A stretch of 64,000 nt of DNA from Flexivirga aerilata (lineage in GTDB: Bacteria; Actinomycetota; Actinomycetes; Actinomycetales; Dermatophilaceae). Position 1 is the stretch's first letter. Each line of letters starts with the position of its first letter. Position numbers and translations under genes: made by a program. The stretch is taken from positions 372,001 through 436,000 of the forward strand of contig NZ_JABENB010000003.1 in NCBI RefSeq assembly GCF_013002715.1, written 5' to 3'. The notes under the pieces were generated by a model, which worked only from the letters and a program-made list of their open reading frames with translations, had not been told where the DNA came from and searched no databases. This document shows positions 1-7,653 of this stretch, piece after piece.

Positions 1-2
1 GT

Positions 3-314
3 GCGCAGCGACCCTTCACTCGCGACGACCACTCCTATGTCCAGATCTTCGCCACGCACGCCGCCATCGCCTTGCACTCCTCGATGCGACACGCGCAACT
101 CAACACCGCGTTGGACGCCCGTAAGGTCATCGGCCAGGCCCAGGGCATCCTGATGGAGCGGCACGCGCTCCGCGCCGAGCAGGCATTCGAGGTCTTGCGC
201 CGCTACTCCCAAAATCACAACATCAAGCTCCGCGAGGTTGCCGAGTTCCTCGTGTCCACCCGCGAATTGCCCTCGGGGCGTACTGAATCCGAGGAAGCGA
301 CCCCCGGCGCCTAA
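3..314 (+). CDS. ANTAR-domain signalling protein, C-terminal part (partial)
   Basis: This is the end of a protein whose start lies before the window; 103 residues are visible. The first ~25 residues (motif YVQIFATHAAIAL) read like the last strand and helix of a GAF or PAS sensor domain. Residues ~35-85 form an ANTAR domain (ARKVIGQAQGILMER, then a helix with EVLRRYSQNHNIKLREVAEF). ANTAR domains are known to bind paired RNA stem-loops and prevent transcription termination, so a GAF-ANTAR antiterminator is the likely function. The short acidic tail after the domain is ordinary. The next gene starts 50 bases downstream with its own promoter-like element. The sensory ligand cannot be inferred. 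Confidence 0.8.
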   Translation, partial: AQRPFTRDDHSYVQIFATHAAIALHSSMRHAQLNTALDARKVIGQAQGILMERHALRAEQAFEVLRRYSQNHNIKLREVAEFLVSTRELPSGRTESEEATPGA

Positions 315-329
315 CCCGTGCCCGACGGC

Positions 330-354
330 GCATGCCCAGACCGTTCCTGGGTAT
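330..354 (+). promoter_or_regulatory. Candidate SigB/SigF-type promoter of the lipoprotein-NRAMP operon
   Basis: GCAT (330-333), 15-base spacer, GGGTAT (349-354), ending nine bases before the ATG at 364. It matches the actinobacterial SigB/SigF consensus GNNT-N14-16-GGGTAY. The short distance implies a nearly leaderless transcript. Five similar elements occur in the next 18 kb around a SigB-like gene. This is inference from sequence only. Confidence 0.5.
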
Positions 355-363
355 GGCAACCGC

Positions 364-825
364 ATGTCCCGACCTCGCTTCTGCCGCACCACGGCGTTGC
401 TCGTCGCGAGCCTCGCGGCCGCGTCGCTGGGCGGTTGCGCTACTCCTTCGCCGACGATGTCCGACTACCAGACGAAGACCCGCACGACGGCGCGAGCTGC
501 CGCCGGGATCGTCGCGACCGCCAGGGCCGGCGCGAAGGCATGGCAGGACGGCAAGCTGACCCATGCCTACGCCGACACCATGGTCACCGAGGCCGAGGAG
601 GACATCGGCTCGGTGGTGAGCACTTTTGACAGCCGGCAACCACCGACGCAGGCCGCGATCGCGCTGAGGGACCGCATCGACGCACCACTGGAGTCCGCCT
701 CGAATGCGCTGTCGGACCTGCGGATCGCATTGCGCCGCAGCGATCACGAAGGGGTCAAGTCGGCGACCGACGATCTGGCCGCTCCGCAGCGATCTCTGGA
801 GGGCCTGGAGCAGGTGGGACTGTGA
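364..825 (+). CDS. Putative lipoprotein, helical
   Basis: A 153-residue secreted lipoprotein. It has a basic n-region (MSRPRFCR), a hydrophobic stretch and a lipobox LGGC near residue 29, after which Cys would be lipidated. The mature part is hydrophilic, Ala/Asp/Glu-rich and probably all helical, with no recognised domain. The ATG at 364 was chosen because it gives a proper signal peptide; upstream in-frame codons do not. Its TGA overlaps the GTG of the NRAMP-like gene, so the two are probably translationally coupled. A SigB-type promoter candidate sits just upstream. It may be an envelope stress protein, but the function is unknown. Confidence 0.7.
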   Translation: MSRPRFCRTTALLVASLAAASLGGCATPSPTMSDYQTKTRTTARAAAGIVATARAGAKAWQDGKLTHAYADTMVTEAEEDIGSVVSTFDSRQPPTQAAIALRDRIDAPLESASNALSDLRIALRRSDHEGVKSATDDLAAPQRSLEGLEQVGL

Positions 826-2051
826 AGCGGGTCTTCGCGGTCGCATTGGGATTGGTGACGGCGATCGGTGGCTTCGTCGACATCGGCAACCTCGTGACGA
901 GCGGTGTCACAGGGGCGCGCTTCGGCATGTCACTCACCTGGGCTGTCGTCATCGGGACCTTCGGCATGACGGTGTACGCGGAGATGGCCGGCCGGGTCAC
1001 CGCAGTTGCCGGGCGTCCGGTGTTCCATGTGGTGCGCGAACGCCTCGGCGTTCGTTTCGGACTGTTCAACCTGTTGGCCAGCTGTCTGCTGAACCTGCTC
1101 ACCCTCGCCGCCGAGCTCGGCGGGGTTGGCCTCGCGCTCGAACTCGCGAGTGACGTCAATTACCTGCTGTGGGTGCCGCTCGTCGCGCTGGCCTTGTGGG
1201 GCGTGCTGTGGCACCTGCCGTTCAAGGCGATCGAGAACCTGTTCGGCGTGATCGGGCTGTCGCTTCTCGTCTTCGTCGTGGCGTTGTTCTGGTTGCCGAC
1301 CGATTGGGGGACGCTGCTTTCCAGCGCGGCCAGCCCTGCTGTGCCTGCGCAGGAGGCGTATCCGACCTACTTCTTCTACGCGGTGTCGTTGATCGGCGCC
1401 TGCCTGGTGCCCTACCAGATCATCTTCTTCTCCTCCGGCGGCATGGAAGAGGGGTGGACGCGGCGTTCCATGATGCAGATGAGACTGAACACTCTCGTCG
1501 GCTTTCCACTCGGCGGGCTGCTGAGCCTGGCGATCATGGCGACGTCCGCGGTCGTCCTGCAGCCGCTCGGCTCTGACGTCGGGCACCTCAGCCAGGTCGG
1601 CTTCCCGGTGGCAGTCGCATTGGGCAAGGTCGGCCTTGCATTCGCACTGGTCGGCTTCTTCGCCGCCACCTTTGCCGCAGGTGCGGAAGCGACTCTGTCC
1701 ACGGGGTATTCGGTTGCCCAATACTTCGGGTGGGCGTGGGGAAAGTGGTTGCGGCCGAGCGCCGCGCCGCAATTTCACGTCGTGAGTCTGCTCGTTCTGC
1801 TGGCCGGGACGATGCTGGTGCTGACGACCATCGATCCGGTGACGCTGACTCTCATGTCGGTAGTGCTCGGGGCCGCTGCCATCCCGCTCACCTTCCTGCC
1901 GGTGCTCCTCATCGCCAATGACCGTGACTACCTGGCGGACCAGGTCAACGGCCGGTTGGCGAACGCCTTCGGAGTCATCTTCCTCGCCGTGGTCACGGTG
2001 GTCTCCGTCGTGACCTTGCCTCTGCTCTTCTGGACGCGGGCGGGTGCCTGA
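822..2051 (+). CDS. NRAMP-family-like membrane transporter
   Basis: A 409-residue protein with about 11 hydrophobic segments in the NRAMP/LeuT-type order. NRAMP proteins carry divalent metals with protons. The TM1 motif, normally DPGN, is DIGN here (residues ~20-23). The TM6 motif, normally A-x-x-M-P-H and supplying the metal-binding Met, reads CLVPYQ (~193-198), so the canonical Met and His are absent. That points to a divergent NRAMP-related clade with another substrate (Mg2+-like or non-metal) rather than a standard Mn/Fe importer. The GTG start overlaps the lipoprotein stop, and the gene ends overlapping the first PRC-barrel gene. Operon partners suggest a stress or envelope role. Confidence 0.75.
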   Translation: MKRVFAVALGLVTAIGGFVDIGNLVTSGVTGARFGMSLTWAVVIGTFGMTVYAEMAGRVTAVAGRPVFHVVRERLGVRFGLFNLLASCLLNLLTLAAELGGVGLALELASDVNYLLWVPLVALALWGVLWHLPFKAIENLFGVIGLSLLVFVVALFWLPTDWGTLLSSAASPAVPAQEAYPTYFFYAVSLIGACLVPYQIIFFSSGGMEEGWTRRSMMQMRLNTLVGFPLGGLLSLAIMATSAVVLQPLGSDVGHLSQVGFPVAVALGKVGLAFALVGFFAATFAAGAEATLSTGYSVAQYFGWAWGKWLRPSAAPQFHVVSLLVLLAGTMLVLTTIDPVTLTLMSVVLGAAAIPLTFLPVLLIANDRDYLADQVNGRLANAFGVIFLAVVTVVSVVTLPLLFWTRAGA

Positions 2052-2440
2052 TGACGGAGTGGGAATGGGAGGCATCTGCGGCGAGCCAGCTGCTCGACGT
2101 GCAGATCTACTCCGCCTCCGGTGAGCCGGTCGGCAAGGTCGACGATCTGGAGTTCTCCACGACCGAGCGCAACGAGGCACCGGTGCTGACCGCGTTCCTG
2201 TGCGGCCCAACGGCATTCGGCCCCCGCATCGGTGGTCTACTCGGGCTGGGGGTCTGGGCCGCAGCGCGGCGTCTGTCACCGACCGGAGCCAGTCCGGTGC
2301 GCATCCCGCTCAGTGAGGTCAAACGTATCAACCGCCGGGAGATCCGGTTGAGGGAGTCGGCGCAGGTGCTCGGCATTCATCGCGGCACGGAATGGACCCG
2401 CGAACACGTCATACGACCTCTCTCCGGAGGATCCCGATGA
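2051..2440 (+). CDS. PRC-barrel-like protein 1
   Basis: A 129-residue cytoplasmic protein. Residues ~12-60 (LLDVQIYSASGEPVGKVDDLEF) resemble the strand pattern of a PRC-barrel, and the C-terminal part (IPLSEVKRINRREIRL) fits the barrel's closing strands. PRC-barrel domains are small beta folds found in RimM, photosynthetic reaction-centre H subunits and many stress proteins. The ATG shares one base with the stop of the NRAMP-like gene and the TGA overlaps the start of a paralogue, so all are probably co-translated. The central Gly/Phe-rich stretch (GPTAFGPRIGGLLGLG) recurs in the next gene. Confidence 0.6.
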   Translation: MTEWEWEASAASQLLDVQIYSASGEPVGKVDDLEFSTTERNEAPVLTAFLCGPTAFGPRIGGLLGLGVWAAARRLSPTGASPVRIPLSEVKRINRREIRLRESAQVLGIHRGTEWTREHVIRPLSGGSR

Positions 2441-2781
2441 GAACTCTCGACCTGCTCGGTTCGGACGCGATCGACACCGACGGCCGATCGCTGGGCTGGG
2501 TGCACGATCTGCGTCTGGAGTCCGGTGCGGCACCCACGCAGGACTCCGGGGAGCCGGCCTTCGTGATCGCCGCCCTCGTCGTCGGTCCGGTCGGCTTCGC
2601 GCACCGGCTTGGCTTCGGCCGCGGGCAGATGGCGGGCCCGTGGCCCCTGACGTGGTTCTTCCACCGCCTGGCGGCCCGCTCGTCCATCGTGCCGTGGTCC
2701 GATGTGGTCGAGATCGAGCCGGGCCGGGTCACCATCCGGGTGGAGCGCGAGCGCGACGAAGCAGGCGGGGAGCCGGCATGA
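2437..2781 (+). CDS. PRC-barrel-like protein 2
   Basis: A 114-residue paralogue-like neighbour of the preceding gene. It has an N-terminal strand pattern MRTLDLLGSDAIDTDGRSLG typical of PRC-barrels, a central GPVGFAHRLGFGRG segment matching the GPTAFGPRIGG segment next door, and a final IVPWSDVVEIEPGRVTIR pair of strands. The ATG at 2437 overlaps the previous TGA and follows a good ribosome site (CCGGAGGA). Two tandem PRC-barrel proteins behind a transporter could form a regulatory or scaffolding heterodimer at the membrane; this is inference. Confidence 0.6.
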   Translation: MRTLDLLGSDAIDTDGRSLGWVHDLRLESGAAPTQDSGEPAFVIAALVVGPVGFAHRLGFGRGQMAGPWPLTWFFHRLAARSSIVPWSDVVEIEPGRVTIRVERERDEAGGEPA

Positions 2782-2945
2782 CTCAGAACGGTGGCCTCGA
2801 CGTCCTCATCGCGTGGGTGGTGTTCGCCGCCTTCGTTCTTCTCCTCGGTCGACGGATCCTGCGTCACCACCGGGATGCGGCTCGCTGCGCCGACGACTCC
2901 GACCGACTCGACGAGCGGGCCCGCTCGCGCGACCGCGACAGGTAG
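2778..2945 (+). CDS. Small single-span membrane protein
   Basis: A 55-residue protein with one clear transmembrane helix (about residues 8-24, LDVLIAWVVFAAFVLLLG) followed by a charged Arg/Asp-rich cytoplasmic tail. The ATG overlaps the stop of the PRC-barrel gene (ATGA), so it is the last member of the operon starting at 364. No family is recognised. It might anchor or regulate the transporter or the PRC-barrel pair. Confidence 0.55.
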   Translation: MTQNGGLDVLIAWVVFAAFVLLLGRRILRHHRDAARCADDSDRLDERARSRDRDR

Positions 2946-2963
2946 CGGGCCCACGTCGGGCGC

Positions 2964-3905
2964 TCACCACACCGCGCCCGGCCGGCGCGAGCGGGAGGGC
3001 GTGGCCGCACGGCGGCGTCGTTCGAGGATGGCGAGTGCGCGGTCGAGGTCGTCGGGCATCACCGACCGCTCTCGCACGATCCACGGCAGGTCGAGCAGGA
3101 CCATCACCAAGCCGCGCAGGAGGGTCCGGCGTGACCTCGTGGTCCGGGCGATGAAGATGGTCCACGAGAGGGCACGCCGCGCGGGACGGTGCAGCCAGGC
3201 GTTGGTCACGGTGTTGCGCACGCCGAGATGCCGGATGCCCGCGGCGTTCGCGCCGCTCGGGTAGTGATGTGCCACGACCTCGGGGACGTAGCGCAGCTGC
3301 CATCCGTTGCGGAGCAGCGGGACCGCGAGGGTTTCCTCTTCGCCGCCGATGAAGAAGCGGGGGTCGTAACCACCGACCTCCAGGAACGCCGCGCGACGCA
3401 CGACGACGGCGCCGGCCATGAAACCGAGGAGCACCGTTCCGGGGAGCCGTGGATCCCCGCGGAGCGGACTCGACGCCATCTCCCGCGAGATCGGGTCGAG
3501 CCGCTGCTCGTCGTTGACCAGGATGCGCGCGTTCACCACGGCCAGCCGCGGGTGCTGCTCGAGCAGGTCGACAGCGTGGTCCAGACCATCGCGTTCGAAC
3601 CATCCGTCGTCGTCGCAGAAGGCGACGTACGGCGTGTCCGCAGCCTCCGCGCCCACATTGCGACCAGCAGCGCCACGATTGGCCGGCAACTCAATGACGC
3701 GCACACCGTTGCGATGCAGCAGCGCGACCGTGTTGTCGTCAGATGCGTTGTCAACAGCGAGAATTGGCACGCCGAGCGCTTTCAGATGCCGCACTGTGCG
3801 CTCGATCCACCGTGCGCAGTTGTACGTCAGCAGGACCACGGTCACCCGGCCGGCTCGCCGCTCCTCCTCTCCCCCGCGCGACACCTGGTCGCCGGTTGTC
3901 GTCAT
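2964..3905 (-). CDS. Glycosyltransferase family 2
   Basis: A 313-residue inverting GT-A glycosyltransferase. Visible parts are the N-terminal Rossmann-like start (TVVLLTYN), the nucleotide-binding AVDNASDDNT segment, the DxD-type metal site in FCDDDGWF (~residue 95), and the acceptor-side motif GGEEETLAVPLLRNGW (~190). It would transfer a sugar from an NDP-sugar to a glycan or lipid acceptor at the cytoplasmic face. Its ATG overlaps the stop of the sigma factor gene (ATGA), so enzyme and regulator are co-transcribed. This is the only glycosyltransferase of the cluster on this strand. The acceptor is unknown. Confidence 0.85.
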   Translation of the reverse strand: MTTTGDQVSRGGEEERRAGRVTVVLLTYNCARWIERTVRHLKALGVPILAVDNASDDNTVALLHRNGVRVIELPANRGAAGRNVGAEAADTPYVAFCDDDGWFERDGLDHAVDLLEQHPRLAVVNARILVNDEQRLDPISREMASSPLRGDPRLPGTVLLGFMAGAVVVRRAAFLEVGGYDPRFFIGGEEETLAVPLLRNGWQLRYVPEVVAHHYPSGANAAGIRHLGVRNTVTNAWLHRPARRALSWTIFIARTTRSRRTLLRGLVMVLLDLPWIVRERSVMPDDLDRALAILERRRRAATPSRSRRPGAVW

Positions 3906-4702
3906 GACACGAGGCAGGCCGGGTCTTCGGCCGACAGGGCAACACGTAACCGTTGCAGGATGTCCGACAACAGCCGCGAGACCTGCATCTGACTCACCCC
4001 GATCTGCTGACCGATCTGGCGTTGCGTCAGGTTGTCGACGAAGCGTAAGCGCACGATGAGCTGCTCCCTGGGCTTCAGTGCTCGCAACAGCGGCCGAAGT
4101 GCCTGGAAGTCGTCGATGCGTCCGAACTCGGCACAGGGCATGCCCAACGTCTCACCGAGCGACACACCGTCCTCGCGATCAGCCGGGGCTTCCATCGAGC
4201 GCGCGACGTACTGCAGGTCGACCGCCCGTGCACTTTCCACCTCCGACACCGCGAGGCCCGCACGGTCGGCCACCTCGTGCGAGTTCGGTTCTCGACCGAG
4301 TTCCTGCGTCATGGTCTCGGCGCAGGAGCGGACCGCAAGACTCTGCTCCTGAAGCCGCCGTGGCGGCCGCACGGCCCAACCGTGATCCCGGAAATGGCGT
4401 TTGAGTTCGCCGGCGATGGTGGGCACCGCGAAGGCGAGGAAACCTCCGCCGTGGCCACAGCGGTAGCGGCGGACGGCATGCACCAGGCCGAGCAATGCGA
4501 CTTGCTCGAGATCCTGGCGTTCCAGCCCACGATGGTCGTAGCGGTGCGCGATCGATGTCGCTACCGCCATATGGTCGATGACCACCTCGTGCCGGAGTCG
4601 GGCGGCGGTGTGACGGCTCGCACGCTCGGCTCGGCTGAGCAATGCCTCGGCACGCGCTGCGCGGTCGCGGGCGACCTTGTTGTCATTCTGCGGTCGTGGC
4701 AT
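3902..4702 (-). CDS. SigB/SigF-family RNA polymerase sigma factor
   Basis: A 266-residue group 3 sigma factor. Region 2 (about residues 45-115) has DLEQVALLGLVHAVRRY and the core-binding/-10-reading stretch ending GELKRHFRDHGWAVRPPRR. Region 3 is at ~130-165, and region 4 (~205-255) has the helix-turn-helix LTQRQIGQQIGVSQMQVSRL. This architecture is that of Bacillus SigB and mycobacterial SigF, which recognise GTTT or GNNT with GGGTAT. The ATG at 4702 was chosen because the longer open frame upstream lacks homology. No anti-sigma factor gene is seen in the window. Candidate target promoters with GGGTAW lie at 330, 4923, 14086, 14113, 15794 and 18412. Confidence 0.9.
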   Translation of the reverse strand: MPRPQNDNKVARDRAARAEALLSRAERASRHTAARLRHEVVIDHMAVATSIAHRYDHRGLERQDLEQVALLGLVHAVRRYRCGHGGGFLAFAVPTIAGELKRHFRDHGWAVRPPRRLQEQSLAVRSCAETMTQELGREPNSHEVADRAGLAVSEVESARAVDLQYVARSMEAPADREDGVSLGETLGMPCAEFGRIDDFQALRPLLRALKPREQLIVRLRFVDNLTQRQIGQQIGVSQMQVSRLLSDILQRLRVALSAEDPACLVS

Positions 4703-4922
4703 GGACCTACCCCTCGGGAGAACCACACCGACCACGCTTCTTGAGCCGGCACGCTGCTGCCTACGGTGCACCTCACCGTCGGCTCGCGCAAGGGCGTGAA
4801 GAGGTCCGATGTGCGAATTGCCCTGCGCCGCAACGAGTTGGTGCCCGCAGAAAGTCCCCTTGCCGGCTGCCCAATCGCTCCGAAGCCGGGTGACGTCCGG
4901 AAGACCGGATGAAAGAACCGAC

Positions 4923-4948
4923 GATTCGACGCCTCGCCGACGGGGTAA
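4923..4948 (+). promoter_or_regulatory. Candidate SigB-type promoter of the glycan cluster
   Basis: GATT (4923-4926), 16-base spacer, GGGTAA (4943-4948), nine bases before the carbamoyltransferase ATG. The 12-mer GACGGGGTAACG here is repeated exactly at 15809-15820 upstream of the SRPBCC gene. The sixth base of the -10 hexamer is A rather than the preferred T or C, which lowers confidence. Confidence 0.4.
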
Positions 4949-4957
4949 CGGTGGCGC

Positions 4958-6619
4958 ATGCGAGTACTCGGCATCAATGCGCTCTTCCACGACCCGTCCG
5001 CGGCACTGGTCGTGGACGGCCACGTGGTGGCGGCTGCCGAAGAGGAGCGCTTCAGCAGGCGCAAGCACGGCAAGCGTCCGGTGCCGTTCGCGGCATGGGA
5101 GTTGCCGGTCGAGGCGGCACGGTGGTGCCTGGATCGTGGCGGTGTGCCGATGGAGGGACTGGATGCCGTGGCATATTCCTACGACCCGGATCTGGCTCGG
5201 CCGGCCGACGAGCTGGGGCTGGACGACCCATGGGATTCGTTGCGGCAGTTGTACGCCCAACGAGCACCGCGTTTCGTCGAACACGAACTCGGCACGCTGA
5301 CGAACGGCGAGTTCCGGTTCGTGCCACACCACGAGGCGCACGCAGCGTCGGCCGGCCTGATCGACGCAAGTCGGGGGTCCGATGGCCGCACCAGTGTGCT
5401 GGTGATCGACGGGCGTGGAGAGCGCGCGTCGCACCTCGCCGGAGTCTACGACGGCTGCAAGCTGGAAACCCTTGCCGCACAAGCACTTCCGGACTCGCTG
5501 GGCCTCATGTACGAATCACTCACCGAGCACCTGGGCTTCCTGCGGTCCAGCGACGAGTACAAGGTGATGGCACTGGCGTCATACGGCCGTCCACGCCATG
5601 TCGGCGCATTGCGCGAGCACGTCCACGCAACAGGTGACGGAGGGTTCGTGGCCCGCGCCCCGGACTGGAGTGCGTGGGTGCCGCGGCGTGGCAGTCACGA
5701 GCAGTGGACCGATGAGCACGCCGACTTGGCCGCTTCCGTGCAAGCCTGTCTCGAGGAGACACTCCTCGATCTCAGTGCGTGGCTGCACGCGGTGACCGGC
5801 ACCTCGCACCTGGCGATGGCGGGCGGCACCGCGTTGAACTGCGTGGCGAACTCCCGGGTATGGCGTGACTCCCCCTTCGACTCGGTGTGGGTCCAACCCG
5901 CTGCCGGGGATGCCGGCACGGCGCTCGGGGCCGCATTAGCTGTGGCCGACGACGTCGATCTGGGTGGCGTGCCCTTCCCGAGCGCGGCGCTCGGGCGCGG
6001 CTGGACCGACGACGAACTCGCGGCCGAGTTGCGACGCGCTGCGGTGCCCTTCACCACGCCGCCGGATCTGCCGTTGACCATCGCGTCCGCGCTGGCGAAC
6101 AACGGGGTCGTCGCCTGGTTCGACGGCCGCAGCGAGTTCGGCCCCCGAGCGCTCGGCCAGCGCTCATTGCTCGCCCACCCGGGCGATCCCGACAACCTTC
6201 GCAGGCTCAACGACGTCAAGGGCCGCGAGCAGTTCCGGCCCGTGGCGCCGATCGTGCTCGCCGAGCGGGCAGCGCACATCTTCTCGGCCGGACCGGTCCC
6301 GAGCCCCTTCATGCTTTTCGTGCATGAGGTGAATCCTTCGTGGCGACAACGCATCCCGGCTGTCACCCACGTCGACGGCACTGCGCGCGTGCAGACCGTC
6401 GATCGCAGGACGCAAGCGATGCTGGCCGGCACGCTCGAGCAGTTCGAACGACTCACCGGTCTACCCGTGCTCGTCAACACCAGCCTCAACACCGCCGGCC
6501 GGCCGATGGTGGACACGCCGCGCGAGGCTCTGGAGATCTTCGGATCAGCACCGATCGATGTGCTGGTGCTCGGTCCGCATGTCGTTCGTCGCCACGCACT
6601 GACTGAGGGGGATGGATGA
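4958..6619 (+). CDS. Carbamoyltransferase, NodU/CmcH family
   Basis: A 553-residue enzyme of the O-carbamoyltransferase family, which makes carbamoyladenylate from carbamoyl phosphate and ATP and transfers the carbamoyl group to a hydroxyl. The N-terminal ASKHA-fold half begins MRVLGINALFHDPSAAL and carries the metal-binding HHEAHAAS (~124-131) and GGTALNCVAN (~288). The C-terminal YrdC-like half carries FGPRALGQRSLLAHP (~394-408). Length is normal. It is the first gene of a run of overlapping glycosyltransferase genes. In Pseudomonas LPS a related enzyme carbamoylates core heptose, so decoration of a heptose made by the downstream HldE is a reasonable inference. Confidence 0.88.
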   Translation: MRVLGINALFHDPSAALVVDGHVVAAAEEERFSRRKHGKRPVPFAAWELPVEAARWCLDRGGVPMEGLDAVAYSYDPDLARPADELGLDDPWDSLRQLYAQRAPRFVEHELGTLTNGEFRFVPHHEAHAASAGLIDASRGSDGRTSVLVIDGRGERASHLAGVYDGCKLETLAAQALPDSLGLMYESLTEHLGFLRSSDEYKVMALASYGRPRHVGALREHVHATGDGGFVARAPDWSAWVPRRGSHEQWTDEHADLAASVQACLEETLLDLSAWLHAVTGTSHLAMAGGTALNCVANSRVWRDSPFDSVWVQPAAGDAGTALGAALAVADDVDLGGVPFPSAALGRGWTDDELAAELRRAAVPFTTPPDLPLTIASALANNGVVAWFDGRSEFGPRALGQRSLLAHPGDPDNLRRLNDVKGREQFRPVAPIVLAERAAHIFSAGPVPSPFMLFVHEVNPSWRQRIPAVTHVDGTARVQTVDRRTQAMLAGTLEQFERLTGLPVLVNTSLNTAGRPMVDTPREALEIFGSAPIDVLVLGPHVVRRHALTEGDG

Positions 6620-7653
6620 GTTCGCCGATCGAGTATGACGTGGTTGTCCCGACGATCGGTCGCCCAAGCCTGCACCGGGCGCTGCGGAGTCTGGCCGATC
6701 AACACCAGTGGCCCTCGCACGTCGTCGTCGTGGATGACCGCGCGTCCGACGGACCCGCCCTGCCCATCCCCAACGCGCTGCGGGAGCGCTGTTCCGTCAG
6801 CGTCGTCACCGCCGGCGGGCGCGGTCCGGCGGGTGCCCGCAACCTCGGCTGGCAGCTGGGTGGGTCGTCCTGGGTGGTGTTCCTCGATGACGACGTGGAG
6901 GTGGGCCCCGCATGGGCGGCCGCCCTGCAGGCCGATCTGGCCGCTGCCGGCCCGCGCGTCGCCGGCGTGCAGGCCGTCGTGCGCGTGCCACTGCCCGCTC
7001 GCCGGCCGACGGACTGGGAACGCAACACCGCGGCGCTGGCGGACGGACGGTGGATTACCGCGGAGATGGCTTTCCGGCGCACGGCGTTGCACGAGGTTGC
7101 CGGCTTCGACGAGCGCTTCCGGCGCGCCTACCGGGAGGACTCCGACCTCGCCCTGCGATTACAGGACGCCGGGTGGTCACTGCGTCGAGGCAGCAGGGTC
7201 GTCACTCATCCGGTGCGGCCCGCCGACACGTGGGTCAGCGTGCGCATGCAACGGGGAAACGCCGACGACGCGCTGATGTCCGCGGTGCACGGCCGCGATT
7301 GGCGTCGACGGGCAGTCGCCGGCCGCGGCCGGTTGCGAGCGCACACCCTCACCGTTGCCCTCGGGAGCCTCGCCGTCGGCTCTGCGGCGGTCCCGGGCGC
7401 CCGCGGCCGCCGCCTCGCGCTGCTGTGCGGTGCCGGATGGGCCGCGGCGACAGCGGATTTCGCAATGCGGCGCATCCTGCCCGGTCCGCGGACCCCGGGT
7501 GAAGTGACCGCGATGGCGGTCACCTCCGTGCTCATCCCGTGGTGCGCTGTGCTCCATCGGCTGCGCGGCCGGCTGCGACACCGCGGCGCACGCCGATGGG
7601 GGCCGGCCGACGGCGATGCCACCGTGGCCAGCCAGAGCGCCGCGGCCTCATGA
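6616..7653 (+). CDS. Glycosyltransferase family 2 with C-terminal membrane segments
   Basis: A 345-residue GT2 enzyme. The catalytic part (1-~230) shows DVVVPTIGRP, the donor-binding VVVDDRASDGP, the metal-site FLDDDVEV (~95) and the REDSDLALRLQDAGW acceptor motif (~173). Residues ~245-330 contain two or three hydrophobic segments (LALLCGAGWAAATADFAM and AMAVTSVLIPWCAVLH), so it is probably membrane-anchored and acts on a lipid-linked acceptor. The ATG overlaps the carbamoyltransferase stop and the gene overlaps the next GT9, so the five enzymes are probably translated as a unit. Confidence 0.85.
   Translation: MSSPIEYDVVVPTIGRPSLHRALRSLADQHQWPSHVVVVDDRASDGPALPIPNALRERCSVSVVTAGGRGPAGARNLGWQLGGSSWVVFLDDDVEVGPAWAAALQADLAAAGPRVAGVQAVVRVPLPARRPTDWERNTAALADGRWITAEMAFRRTALHEVAGFDERFRRAYREDSDLALRLQDAGWSLRRGSRVVTHPVRPADTWVSVRMQRGNADDALMSAVHGRDWRRRAVAGRGRLRAHTLTVALGSLAVGSAAVPGARGRRLALLCGAGWAAATADFAMRRILPGPRTPGEVTAMAVTSVLIPWCAVLHRLRGRLRHRGARRWGPADGDATVASQSAAAS

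Noticed and set aside
4703..4730. Autoregulatory SigB promoter (GGGTAG on the minus strand) for the sigma gene
   Set aside because: The -10 ends in G and the only GNNT upstream is 12 bases away, outside the usual spacing.
4703..4957. RNA gene in the sigma-carbamoyltransferase spacer
   Set aside because: No tRNA-like or conserved RNA fold seen; apart from the promoter candidate at 4923 nothing is recognisable.
4703..5482. Upstream extension of the sigma factor frame
   Set aside because: The extra ~260 residues have no homology, run through the divergent promoter region and overlap the carbamoyltransferase gene; the ATG at 4702 fits the family.
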